From Corylus avellana (Eukaryota > Streptophyta > Magnoliopsida > Fagales > Betulaceae), in assembly GCF_901000735.1 (NCBI RefSeq), contig NC_081546.1, positions 21,135,952 through 21,199,951 on the forward strand: a stretch of DNA of 64,000 nt, given 5' to 3'. Position numbers and translations under genes: made by a program. Under the pieces are notes generated by a model. That model was not told where the DNA came from and searched no databases. It saw only the letters and a program-made list of their open reading frames with translations. This document shows positions 12,240 to 22,616 of the stretch, piece after piece. The stretch's first letter is position 1. Each line of letters opens with the position of its first letter.

Positions 12240-12648
12240 AGAGATGAGATTTCAAGATCACATACACAAAAGTACAAGTGCAGAAGTCAAAATTTGGGAA
12301 CATCCCTAGCCGCAACCTAATGGCTTCACCTTAATAGCTTGAATCTTAAGATAAGGTATAACATAACTTAATGGACAATTACATATAAAGTGGAATAAAT
12401 TGAGACGAGATTTTAGAAGGGGGTTTGGTTTTAGACACCTACGTATACCATCAGAGAAGAGCTCAAAGGACTACATTCTTGCCTTTATTATTTAATATGA
12501 TTGTGTACAAAGATTCTATTTATAAAGCTTACAAATAATTTAAATTTATTTAAATCGAAACAAATGCCTTAATTTAGGTAGTTAAATTCTCATCAAATTC
12601 TTAAATTTAGGATAATCTAAATATACTCTAACATATCCAAGCTCCAAT
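12240..12648. other. LTR-like fragment
   Basis: Text such as GTTTTAGACACCTACGTATACC...GGACTACATTCTTGCC resembles the LTR of the element at 14000-15527 (GACACCTATGTCTACC...GGGCTACATTGTGCTC). It is likely a diverged solo LTR or LTR fragment; its ends are not defined. Confidence 0.4.
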
Positions 12649-13660
12649 GTAACACCCTTACTCTAAGTGGGTATGATATTGTCCGATTTGGGCAAGCCCG
12701 CACGGTTTTTATTATTGGGTTTACCCCCAAAAGGCCTCATACCATTTAGAAAGAGTATATTCCATATAAACCCACTATCTTTTCCATGCCCAGGCAATGT
12801 GGGACGTCACAATTATGTAACACCCTTGTTCCAACTAGTATGATATTGTCCACTTTGGGTCAAGCCCGCACAGTTTTTATTATTCGGTTTACCCCCAAAA
12901 GACCTCATACTATTTAGAGAGAGTATATTTCATATAAACACATCATATTTTTCATGCCCAAGCAATGTAAGACGTCACAATCACCCCCTCTTAGGACCCA
13001 TCGTCCTCACGACGACCCTCATAGGCTTGTGCACGCTCCCCCCATCTCAGGCTGGGCTATGACTTTGATACCATACCATATTGTGACATCTCACATTGCC
13101 TGGGCATAGAAAATATGATGTGTTTATATGGAATATACTCTCTCTAAATGGTATGAGCCCTTTGGGGGTAAACCCAATAATAAAACCGTACGGGCTTGGC
13201 CCAAAGCGGACAATATCATACCACTTGGAGCAGGGGTGTTACATAATTGTGATGTCCCACATTGTCTGGGCATGAAAAAGATGATGTGTTTATTTGGAAT
13301 ATACTCTCTCTAAATGGTATGAGGCCTTTTAGGGGTAAGCCCAACAATAAAACTGTGCGGGCTTGGCCCAAAGCGGACCACTTGGAGCAGATGTGTTACA
13401 TATGGTATCAGAGCCATAGCCCAGCCTGAAATGGGAGGAGCGTGCACAAGCTCATGAGGGTTGCTAGCGATGACGTTGGTTCTACGAGGGGCTGATTGTG
13501 ACGTCTCACATTGCTTAGGCATGAAAAAGATGATGTGTTTATATGAAATATACTCTCTTTAAATGGTATGAGGTCTTTTGGGGGTAAACCGAATAATAAA
13601 AACTGTGCGGGCTTGGCTCAAAGCGGACAATATCATACCATTTGGAGCATGGGTGTTACA
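12649..13660. mobile_element. Inverted cluster of five TRIM LTR units
   Basis: Five ~153-164-bp units begin TGTGACGTC and end TGTTACA in their own orientation. Two are minus (12649-12811, 12816-12979) and three plus (13082-13243, 13248-13400, 13497-13660). Neighbouring units are separated by 4 bp (ATTA or TAAT). Unit 4 is followed by TGGTATCAGAGCC (13403-13415), an initiator tRNA-Met primer site, a ~80-bp spacer and unit 5, so 13248-13660 is one complete 413-bp TRIM. The minus half has its own decayed spacer and primer site (12980-13081) that abuts a plus-oriented LTR, so the whole forms a large inverted repeat. No coding capacity exists. Confidence 0.8.
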
Positions 13661-13999
13661 TCCAAGGTCAATTGATTAATGAAGAATCATATCAATATTT
13701 TATCTATGTTGGCAAACAATCCTGTTTAGTGAGTCGCATCAATCAATAATGAGGAAAATATGAAGAAAAAAAAATGTTGGGCGAAAGCATTTCCAATGAA
13801 TATATAATTATAACGTGTTAGAGCATCTCTAAGAAAGTAGCCAAATGGTTCGTAATAGTCAAATTTATCTCTAACAGAATAGGTAAAATAACATTTTTTC
13901 TTCTAATGTGAACAATAAATATTAAATAGGCTCTTTAGCATATTCACTATTCATATTAGAAATAGTTTTTTATTAGATCACTAGCAGCAGCTTCCATTT

Positions 14000-15527
14000 T
14001 GTTGAAATAATGATGATGTGGAAATTATAGCGAAAGCAATATAGAAAATAAACACAATAGGCTTTACGGGTGGTTTGGTGTTTGACACCTATGTCTACCA
14101 TTCGGAATACCCCTAAGGGCTACATTGTGCTCATTAACTTGATTTGTCTATAATACAAATGTTCATATTTATAGGGTAATGTCTAAATACAAGTATAATA
14201 ATTAAATCTCATTGATTTGATTATAATCTCAATATTTGATTACAATTAGCCCATAAATAGAAAATATTTGATATCAACATAATTATGGAATATACGGAAA
14301 ATATATAATATTTTCTACTAACATCCCCCTCGAACTCAAAGTGGAATATTTCGGCGGTGGCGGGCGGCCAGCGACATTGGCAGGTGGCTGGTGAATGTAG
14401 ATTTAAAAATGGTCGACAACGGGCCAAACTCAAAAAAGGGGGCCGATAATGGACTAGGGCAAATAATGAACAAAACTTCAAAAGGGACCGACGACAGGCC
14501 AAAATTCAAAAGGGGCCGACAATGGGCCAGAGCTGACAATGAGCCAAGGCCAACTAGGGCCAAAACTTAAAAATGGCTAACTATGGGCTAGGGCCGACTT
14601 GGGCCAAAAAAATAAAGAACATGGGCCCACTTGGGTGGTTATTAGATTGGCGCACCAAACCTGATCGGCACGTGGCGCGTGTGATGTGGTTAATTTTTTT
14701 TTTTTTTTTTTTTCGAATCCGGATTTGGTGTGGGCAGTTGCAGTATAGGACTATGAGCTTGGCTGATGAGCAAGCATTCCCTATGGCTGAATGCAAGTGG
14801 AATAGTGGGCTGCAATCTAGTGCAACGCATTCATGTGCACTCGCGAGCTGTGATCTTGTGTGACTCCAGTACAAGTTGAATTGCGGGGTGGAGGTGCGTG
14901 AATCCCACGTGCACAGTGATAGGTGGCGCATGGGAGCTCGTGCAGTGTCCGTTTTGGCTGATCTTGGCAGCTATGAAATCTATGGCGTATGATCTTTGAA
15001 TGGTGGGAACGGTGAGGTGTTTGGATGAACTTAGTGGCATGTGGCTGAATGGGCAGAAGGTGTGGGAGACACGTGGTGGCCAGAGGCGGTGATGGATGAC
15101 TAGTGGCGACGCTTGGAGAAGTGTGACACTTGGGTGTAGTGGAACAATGAGAAACGTCAATGACGTTGAAGGCCACAAGAAAGTGGCTCTGATACCATGT
15201 TGAAATAATGATGATGCGAAAATTATAGCGGAAGCAATATAAAAAATAAATACAAAGAACTTTACGGGTGGTTCGGTGTTAGACACTTACGTCCATCACT
15301 CGAAATATCCCTAAGGGCTACATTGTGCTCCTTAACTTGATTTGTCTATAATACAAATATTCCTATTTATTGGGTAATGTCTAAATACAAATATAGTAAT
15401 CAAATCCCCTTGATTTGATTACAATCCCAATATTTGATTACAATCAGCTCATAAATAGAGAATAGTTAATATCAACATAATTATGGAATATACGGAAAAT
15501 ATATTATATATTTCCTATATTCTAACA
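14000..15527 (-). mobile_element. Non-autonomous LTR retrotransposon, 1.5 kb
   Basis: LTRs at 14000-14323 and 15198-15527 begin TGTTGAAATAATGATGATG and end CTAACA. Minus-strand signals show orientation: an initiator tRNA-Met primer site at 15186-15197 (GCTCTGATACCA on plus) directly adjoins the 5' LTR, and a purine tract (TCCCCCTCG on plus, 14324-14332) adjoins the 3' LTR. The flanking pentamers are CATTT and CCTTT, a target duplication with one mismatch. The 874-bp interior is GC-richer than its surroundings and has overlapping ORFs on both strands (for example 14831-15286) with no gag, protease, integrase or RT motif. It probably depended on a partner element. Confidence 0.75.
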
Positions 15528-15751
15528 CCTTTGGTTTTTTCTAAGTTTAGGAAACAAAACTACTTTTTGCTTCCATATGAAAATATATTTCACAATAGCT
15601 TCACTTTTTATATACCATTAAAATATTATTTCTTTACAAAATATAAGTTCCCTACCGGCCCTCACGTTTTTTACAAAATCCCAACACAATCCTCAATGAA
15701 AGACAAAAAGATGAAAGATGAGAGTAAATAGAAATTTGTATATTAAAATAA

Positions 15752-16141
15752 GGGGTAACTTCACTAAAAACCTCTGAACTTCTACCCGATTTGACAAATC
15801 CTCCAAACTTCAAAATCTCTCAATTTGGACCCTTGAACTTTCAATTACTCTTAATGTGGACCCCGCCGTCAATTTTAGCCGTTAGAAATACCAAAAAAAA
15901 ACCAATATATCCCTAATTTTCATTTTTATTTTTTTAAAAAAATAAAAAAGGTTTTGGAATTAAGGGTAAAGTTGAAATTTTATACCAAAGTCAGAGGTAT
16001 AAACGTCATGTAACGTTTAAAATCTGATAGAGGTGTTCACATTAAGAGCAATTGAAAGTTCATGGGACCAAATTGAGAGATTTTGAAGTTTGGAGTTTGT
16101 TAAATCGGGTAAAAATTCAAGGATTTTTAGTGAAGTTACCC
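15752..16141. mobile_element. MITE with ~110-bp terminal inverted repeats, probably Mutator-type
   Basis: The left arm GGGTAACTTCACTAAAAA is matched by the inverse of the right arm ending TTTTTAGTGAAGTTACCC, and the similarity extends inward about 110 bp (CCCGATTT, CTCTCAATTTGG, CAATT.CTCTTAATGTG on both arms). The flanks carry ATTAAAATAA on each side, a 9-10-bp target duplication that points to the Mutator superfamily. There is no coding content; the 64-aa ORF is a by-product. Confidence 0.75.
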
Positions 16142-17167
16142 ATTAAAATAATGTATAGGAAATCACTTTTGGTTCCCTACACATTGGAAAATACTGTAGC
16201 TACCAAAGGGTATTGGTTAAATTTAGGAAACGGTGAGGTTTTGTGATATTTAAAAATTTTTTTTTTTTTTCCTAAATATAGTGAAGAAAGTTGGCTATAG
16301 GGTATTTGCTGGTAGTGCTCTTAGAAAAAAAAAGTATACATATATTCCCTCAAATTACCACTACATTGTTAATGTACTTTTAAACTATTAATTGTGTCAA
16401 TATCTCTCAAACTATCAATTTTTAGGTCCCATATCTAAAAAAGGGAGGTAATAGAATGAGAATAAAGAAAATTAACTCTAGAGGTCACAGAGATGGGAGG
16501 TAATAGAACGAGAATAAAGAAAATAAAAGAGAAAAGAAAATCCAAATCATTTCAACTTTTATGGATATTTATCATATATACAAGAACCACAATTTGAAAT
16601 GAACCTTTTAGCCCTCTTAGACAATAGCCGGGTCGTCTTTAGATGGACACATTGTTGACCCGCATTTGAAATTTTGCAAGTTGTTCATCACCCAAGAGAG
16701 TAGGCGAATTTGTGAGAATCACACCAACCACGAGCAGTCAAATTCAAATATATTTTTTTAGGGAAAAATATAATTTAGCTTTTTAAATTATCAGTTATTT
16801 TTATTTTAATTTTTTAATGCTTAAAAAGTGATAAAATAGCTCATAAATTATTAACTAATTGTAATTTGACCGCTTTATTAGTCATCACCGTTAAATAAAA
16901 TAAAAAATTTAATATAATGTCGTTTTGATAAGGTTAAATTATTAAAATGCCCGTTTGAAAAAAAAAAAAAATCAATTTTAATAACTCCCAAACGACCTCA
17001 TTTGGCAAACTTAAAAAAAACATAAAAAATTAATTTAAAAAAAATAGAAGACGGGTTGGTTTAGGGGTGGCTCGTCGGCCACCATATGGGGTGGCCGGCG
17101 AGCCACCCCAGGCCATGGGGGTGGCTCATCTCTCTCTGGTCCTCTATATAGACTATATGCTTCTCCA

Positions 17168-17398
17168 ATTGCAGGATTTTTGTCCCTGGCCAGACGCTTA
17201 TACCTCTCTATAACTGGACCGTTTTCGCCGGATGGTAACACTCAAATTTCCCTCACCCTCTGGACCAATTCGTTGCATTCATTCGCATATAATTTAGTTC
17301 TGTCATCTGTGCTGCTTTGTTGGTTTCAGGATTCAAGTTTTGTACCTGGCTGTGAAGACACTGAGGGAGTCAGGCCATCAACAAGTTGAAGACAAATA
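17168..17398 (+). pseudogene. PAS2: Captured fragment of PASTICCINO2 / 3-hydroxyacyl-CoA dehydratase gene
   Basis: Two exon pieces surround a 105-bp GT-AG intron (17235-17339; GATG|GTAACA...GGTTTCAG|GATTC). Spliced, they read GFLSLARRLY, then, after a small frameshift, LYNWTVFAGWIQVLY followed by LAVKTLRESGHQQV, the N-terminus and first membrane region of the very-long-chain fatty acid elongation dehydratase PAS2/HACD (which starts MAGFLS... in plants). The start codon position reads ATT instead of ATG, and about 4 bp are missing before the LYNW block, so the fragment cannot be translated as PAS2. It lies inside the Pack-MULE-like element and was presumably captured from a host locus elsewhere. 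The family match rests on recognition of the motif text. Confidence 0.65.
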
Positions 17399-17823
17399 AC
17401 AATGGCGATGATGAGATAAGGGTCTGTGGGTTGAGCTTCAACGATGACGGGTTTAAACTCGACCCAGTGTGCCCAATCGAGTCCACCGACGATTCAGCTG
17501 TGAAACAAGTTCGGTTTGGCGGTGAATTTGTAATAATTGAAGACGAGGGAGGTGAGTCTGGCGAGTTGATTCCGAGTTCACCTGGTCAGGTTGTGGAAGA
17601 GGCGGCCCAAGTGGGGTGTTATAGTGGTGGGGAAGCCCTGATGGTGGGTCTGGTGGCGATGAAGAGGAGCTTGGATCTGCAGAGGGCATTGGCGAGCGAC
17701 GTCGTTTATTTTTTTAAAATTAATTTTTTTAATTTTTGTTTAGGATTTGCCGAACGACATCTTTTGAGGCATTTTTTAAATCGATCTTTTTTATTTATTC
17801 AAAAAGGCATTTTAGTAATTTAA
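17386..17823 (+). CDS. Hypothetical ORF inside the Pack-MULE-like element
   Basis: A 145-codon frame follows the PAS2-like fragment. Its first ~100 residues are acidic and non-repetitive (EIRVCGLSFNDDGFKLDPV..., EFVIIEDEGGESGELI) and look like a second captured coding piece; the last ~40 residues run into the right TIR and are low-complexity. I do not recognise the family. No upstream promoter is identified and the ATG context (TTGAAGACAAATAAC) is unremarkable. It could be a chimeric transcript unit or chance openness of captured DNA. Confidence 0.35.
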   Translation: MKTNNNGDDEIRVCGLSFNDDGFKLDPVCPIESTDDSAVKQVRFGGEFVIIEDEGGESGELIPSSPGQVVEEAAQVGCYSGGEALMVGLVAMKRSLDLQRALASDVVYFFKINFFNFCLGFAERHLLRHFLNRSFLFIQKGILVI

Positions 17824-19154
17824 CTTTGCAAAAACAATGTCGTATAAAATTTTTCATCCTATTTGACAGTGATAAATAATGGAGCGACCAAATTACAACT
17901 GATTGATAGTTTTATAATTACTTTATTACATTTTAAATATTAAGGGGTTAAATCACAAATCACTGATAATTTAAGGGGCGTTTTATATTTTTTCCTTTTT
18001 TATATTTATGCCTTTCCATAAACTATTTAAAAAAAATGATGTGGGGCCACCAAACACACTGCCCAAAAATAGGTAAGTGCCATGAATTACGTGACTGCGG
18101 TAGACATGGCTAAAGTCAAAAACCATGTAGCTACCTTGCTCGTAAGAGGAAATCCACTAATGACCAAAAGTACGATGGACAAAGATGCAAAGAAAGAGGT
18201 GGTGTTGAGAAATAAGAAGTTTAGGTAGTCTTTTGGATAGACATAAGCTAAAACGGTTGTGCCGGCTTGACATAAATCTTGAGTACAATCGAAACTACCC
18301 TTTGTTTTACTTTCTTGCCAAACGCCACCTGGTGGGCTGATTCCAGCTTGGAAAGCCATGCTTGCAATCACAGTAGCGACTACCATCAATGTGCCACGTG
18401 TCTCTTCCATCCAATTATCCTGGTACTTCAATTGGTTAACTAATGATGACGAAAGAAAGTAGGCCCACCACCTCTTAAACCTTGATCGAGCTGGTGGTTC
18501 GGACTGCGTCGGTTGTGCTGCATTAAGACCAATAGCGCTTGATGTCTCTAGCCGGGAAGAATTTGGATCTAGAGATCTTTTAACACCGGCTTTCTTTAGA
18601 ATGCCTTGGATTTCAAACTTGTTCTTGGCATTAACCTCCGTTATTATTTTCAGTACTGAATGTAAATATTTTATGATCTGCACAAAGACAACAATCTACT
18701 GTTTCATCCGATTATAGCTAAAAATAAAATCTAAAAGCCGTTGATAAAGCAAACACCAATAAATTTAATTCAAACACATCTGTCTTGGGCTCATTTTCTA
18801 TTTTTTTGCATGATCATCATAAAAACAGTATCAAAAGAAGGGATATTTTCCTATTTTAGTTGGGTTTGAATAAAAACATCGCGATTCTTCTATTAATTTC
18901 TTCTTTCTTGTACGAATATATATTCTTTTAATTTTAAAATCTATCCCTCCTTTATGACCAAAGACAAACTTATGAAAAATGAAAGGATAAAAAGATGTTT
19001 AAAAGTCGTGGTCAAGAAGTACGTAGAATCATTTCAAAGATATGGATAATACATGCTACTTTATATCTATAAATATACTAGAAAGAAATTTCTCTTCTAA
19101 AAGGGTATTCATATACATTGTTAACGCACCTTTGTTTGCTTGAGCATCACAGCT

Positions 19155-19401
19155 TGAAAGCTTTTGAGATTGAATGATTTGTATTACTATCAAATGTGTA
19201 CATTTATACACGTACAGTAAATCAAATAATATCTAGCTATATATACATTTGAATTTAAACTATAACAATAATATTTGAATAATTATCTTCTGCACTATAT
19301 CAGCAATTGCACTATATCAAGTAATAGAACAAATCTCTGACAGCTTGGTTGTTGAGATAGTGTTGGAGTCTGATGATGGGGTAGAAGATATATTGTTAAC
19401 A
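19155..19401 (-). repeat. 3' LTR of the copia element
   Basis: 247 bp; it pairs with 23713-23959. The RT/RNase H ORF reads into it and ends at 19317. Confidence 0.9.
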
Positions 19402-21626
19402 TCCCCCCGCAAGTCCATGGGGGCAGAGCATACCATAAGCTTGTCACGTAGAATGCCAAAGCGGACAGAACTGAGACCCTTAGTAAATATATCGGCAATT
19501 TGATCGTGAGTGCTAATAAATTTAATTGAAATATCACGATTAATCACTTTATCTCGAATGAAGTGATAATCGATCTCGATATGTTTTGTTCTCGCATGAT
19601 ACACCAGATTAGAAGCCAAAGCAAGAACACCAATATTATCACACCATAGGATGGGTGCAGAAAATAATGGAATGCAAATTTCTTTGAATAACAGGCGTAA
19701 CCAAAACAAGTCAGTAGTAGCAATCGACATAGCATGATATTCGGCTTCCGTACTCGATCTAGCAATGACAAGTTGCTTCTTTGCCATCCACAAAACAAGA
19801 CAAGAGCCCAAGAAAACACCAATACCTATAGTAGATCGTTGATCATCAGGATCCCCGGCCCAATCGGAGCCACAAAATGCTTGGAGAGAAAGATGACCCT
19901 TTGTATACCATAAACTGTGATCAATAGTCCCTTTAAGGTAGCAAAGCACACGTTTTGCAGCAGTCCAATGAAGGGATGAGGGATTGTGCATATGTTGGCA
20001 TAATTGATTAACAACAAATGCAATATCCGGTCTTGTCATTGTACAATATTGCAAGGCACCCACGGTTCGTCTGAATTCAGTGATGTCTATGGAAGAAAGC
20101 GGGTCACCAGCAGTTGTGGACAATCTAAAACCAGCAAGGCATGGGGAATAGCATGGTTTGGCACCCAACATCTTCGTCCTAGACAAGAGATCAGTGATGT
20201 ATTTAGCTTGGTGAAAATGCAATCCTGAAGATGAGCGATGAGCCTGAACACCTAGAAAATAACCCGAGGGACCAAGATCCTTCAACTTGAATACTTGCTG
20301 TAATTTAGTAATAACACCAAAAAAATGAGATGGATGAGTACCCATAACAAGTATATCATCAACATAAATCAGGATAAAAATGTGAATGTCATTATGATGG
20401 AACATAAATAAGGATGAGTCCACTGAAGATTGGACAAACCCAATATCCGTAAGAGCCTCAGATAACCATGTGAACCATGCACGGGGTGCTTGTTTGAGGC
20501 TATACAAAGACAAGTGTAATCGGCACACGTGGTTGGGAAATTGAGAATCCACAAATCCCCGAGGTTGCTCCATATATACTTCCTCCAATAAATTGCTATG
20601 AAGAAATGCATTGGATACATTCAATTGACAAATACCCCAATCAAACTGCACTGCCAAGGCCAAAAGAACCCGAATTGTTGAACATTTAACAACTAGGCTA
20701 AATGTATTAGTAAAATCCACCCCAGACTCTTGATCAAACCCCTTAGCCACCAACCGGGCTTTAAATCTATCAATAGTACGATCTTGCTTTTGTTTTACCT
20801 TGTACACCCACTTATTACGTATAATATTGTGATTAGGAGGAGGAGAGCAGAGAGACCATGTACTGTTTGCAATAAGTGCATGAAATTCCTCACCCATTGC
20901 CGCACACCAATCAGGAGATAGTGCAGCTTGAGAATAGCATGTAGGTTCAGGAGGAATCGTAATACTGGTGGGGGCAAGAACAGCATGGTGGGAAGAGTAA
21001 AACGTTTGAAAGCCTTGGTAAGATCGTGGTCTGAGATGACCAGTACGTGAACAGGTGACCATAGAGTGTGTAGGAGGAATATCATTGATAGAGGTAGAAG
21101 CTGGAATGGCAGGAGCTGTTTCAGGTATTAAGACGTATGAAGGGGCAATGGAAGCAGAGGATGGGGAAGAGACTATGGATGACGCATCTGGAGGCATGTG
21201 AGGGATTTGAGTAGAGGAAAACTTTGATATAGACATAAGAGAATCAGAAGAAAGCATAGGAAGTGCAGGAGAAACAGGAGATGCAATTGACACGGGTGGA
21301 GTAGACTCAATGAGAGAAGAGGAGAAGATTGGGGACTGAAGCATAACAAATTTTAGAGATGATCCAGTAGAAGATGGAACAGAGGATATGAGAGCACCTT
21401 CTTTAGCAGGGAAAACATTTTCAAAGAAGACTACATTTCTAGACATATACACACGACGAGAAATAGGATCTAAACAATGGTACCCTTGCTGAACTGAACT
21501 ATGCCCCCAAAAAATACGACGCTTATTTCTAAACATCAACTTGTGACTTGTATATGGTCGTAAAAGGGGGAAACATGCACAGCCAAAGGACCGAAATGTC
21601 ATGTAATCAAGATTTTTGTTAAACAA
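19317..21626 (-). CDS. Copia pol C-terminal part: integrase tail, reverse transcriptase, RNase H
   Basis: A 769-codon open frame. Residues ~1-60 are the integrase C-terminal side (SFGCACFPLLRPY, GYHCLDP). A Ser/Pro-rich linker follows. The reverse transcriptase begins near residue 255 (NKWVYKVK, FKARLVAKGFDQ) and has the catalytic YVDD at 421-424 (20355-20366). The first catalytic Asp position reads QLNVSNAF (Asn, codon at 20619-20621), which should abolish polymerisation. RNase H follows (DWAGDPDDQRST, SSTEAEYHA, CDNIGVLAL, HIEIDYHFIRD, ADIFTKGL). The tail reads into the 3' LTR. A stop separates it from the upstream integrase frame. Confidence 0.85.
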   Translation of the reverse strand: MFNKNLDYMTFRSFGCACFPLLRPYTSHKLMFRNKRRIFWGHSSVQQGYHCLDPISRRVYMSRNVVFFENVFPAKEGALISSVPSSTGSSLKFVMLQSPIFSSSLIESTPPVSIASPVSPALPMLSSDSLMSISKFSSTQIPHMPPDASSIVSSPSSASIAPSYVLIPETAPAIPASTSINDIPPTHSMVTCSRTGHLRPRSYQGFQTFYSSHHAVLAPTSITIPPEPTCYSQAALSPDWCAAMGEEFHALIANSTWSLCSPPPNHNIIRNKWVYKVKQKQDRTIDRFKARLVAKGFDQESGVDFTNTFSLVVKCSTIRVLLALAVQFDWGICQLNVSNAFLHSNLLEEVYMEQPRGFVDSQFPNHVCRLHLSLYSLKQAPRAWFTWLSEALTDIGFVQSSVDSSLFMFHHNDIHIFILIYVDDILVMGTHPSHFFGVITKLQQVFKLKDLGPSGYFLGVQAHRSSSGLHFHQAKYITDLLSRTKMLGAKPCYSPCLAGFRLSTTAGDPLSSIDITEFRRTVGALQYCTMTRPDIAFVVNQLCQHMHNPSSLHWTAAKRVLCYLKGTIDHSLWYTKGHLSLQAFCGSDWAGDPDDQRSTIGIGVFLGSCLVLWMAKKQLVIARSSTEAEYHAMSIATTDLFWLRLLFKEICIPLFSAPILWCDNIGVLALASNLVYHARTKHIEIDYHFIRDKVINRDISIKFISTHDQIADIFTKGLSSVRFGILRDKLMVCSAPMDLRGDVNNISSTPSSDSNTISTTKLSEICSIT

Positions 21627-21632
21627 TTTATA

Positions 21633-22589
21633 TTACGGTGAAACATTGTCCAAAACATGGGTGGAAAGTCGATTTATAATGAACACCGACGTAAGAAATG
21701 CGTCTACCCAAAACAAAGGAGCCAAGTTGGACTGAGCAAGAAGAGATAGACCCATCTTGACGATGTGTCTATGTTTTCTTTTAGCCAAGCCATTTTGTTG
21801 TGGCGTATGAGGGTAGGAAATCCTATGACGAATGCCATGTGTATCAAGAAATTGTTTGAAAGCGTTGGAAACAAACTGACCACCACCATTAGATTTAAAT
21901 TGCTTAATTAAACAAGAAAACTGATTTTCCACAAGAGACTTGAATTTCAAAAAAACAGGAAAGAAATCTGATTTATTATGGATGGGATACAACCAGGTAA
22001 ATCTGGAGAAGTCATCAACAAATAAAACATAATATAAACACCCTCCCACCGACTTGGTAGAACAAGACCAGACATCGGAATGAAAAAGTTTCAAGGGATG
22101 AGAGGAAACACGGCTAGAAGGTTGGAAACTGAGCTGTTTGCTTTTGCCAAGTTGACAAGGTTCACAGACCACTTCCAGTTGCTTCATACCGGAGAAACGA
22201 AGAGAAAATTGATGCAGGAGGTGTGAGACAACTGGAGAGGATGCATGGCCCAATCTAAAATGCCACACAGCCGCAGAAGCTTTGACACCTAAGAGGGCAG
22301 TCAAGGCATTCCGTTTATTAGCTGAAAAAGAACTGAGATGAAGAGGATAGAGACCCCCTTCAGTTTTTCCTTCCAAGAGAGTCATCCCCATTTGAGAATC
22401 CTTAACAAAATAGTGAGAATCCGTGAGAATAAAAAAACACGCATTATCACGACAAAACTTGTTAATAGATAACAGATTAACAAGAGCTTGAGGACAATGG
22501 AATATTTTAGAAAGGTGTAAAGTAGAATGTGGAGTGTGAAAAGTAAGAGAACCAGTATTTTGAATCCCCCAACCTGAGCCATTTCCCAC
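21633..22589 (-). pseudogene. Copia integrase region with altered catalytic residues
   Basis: A 318-codon frame starting after an in-frame TAG (22617-22619). It holds the GAG-pre-integrase zinc region (WHFRLGHASS, CEPCQLGKSK) and the integrase core (FHSDVWS, VLFVDDFSRFTWLY). The second catalytic Asp position reads FKSNGGGQF (Asn, 21888-21890) and the catalytic Glu position reads HTPQQNGLAKRKHR (Lys, 21780-21782). Two of three DDE residues are therefore lost. The frame ends at a TAA before the RT ORF. Confidence 0.82.
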
Positions 22590-22616
22590 TGCAACATTAT
22601 CAGTACCTATATATGG

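Larger units (their letters stand above)
13818..16322. mobile_element. Possible Tourist-like (PIF/Harbinger) MITE split by two later insertions
   Basis: The left edge reads TTAGAGCATCTCTAAG and the right edge TGGTAGTGCTCTTA, giving a TTA duplication and short imperfect inverted ends (GAGCA...). The flanking ~170 bp inside each edge is AT-rich and non-coding. The LTR element at 14000-15527 and the MITE at 15752-16141 lie inside it. The terminal match is short, so this is tentative. Confidence 0.3.
16761..17995 (+). mobile_element. Pack-MULE-like element, ~285-bp TIRs, inserted in the PGG exon
   Basis: The left arm (GGGAAAAATATAATTTAGC..., 16761-17045) aligns with the inverse of the right arm (~17700-17995, inverse GGAAAAAATATAAAACGCC...) for about 285 bp; shared blocks include TTAAATTATCAGT, TTGTAATTTG.CCGCT and AAATTA.TAAAATGCC. 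Both sides are flanked by T-rich sequence ending TTTTTTA, compatible with a 7-9-bp target duplication. The ~650-bp interior holds a GC-rich GGTGGCC block (17050-17130), a PASTICCINO2-like gene fragment with an intron, and an unidentified 145-aa ORF. No transposase is present. Long TIRs plus captured genic DNA is the Pack-MULE pattern. Confidence 0.75.

Noticed and set aside
14573..15286. Several overlapping ORFs inside the 1.5-kb LTR element
   Set aside because: They overlap on both strands, have no domain, and lack the order or motifs of gag or pol.
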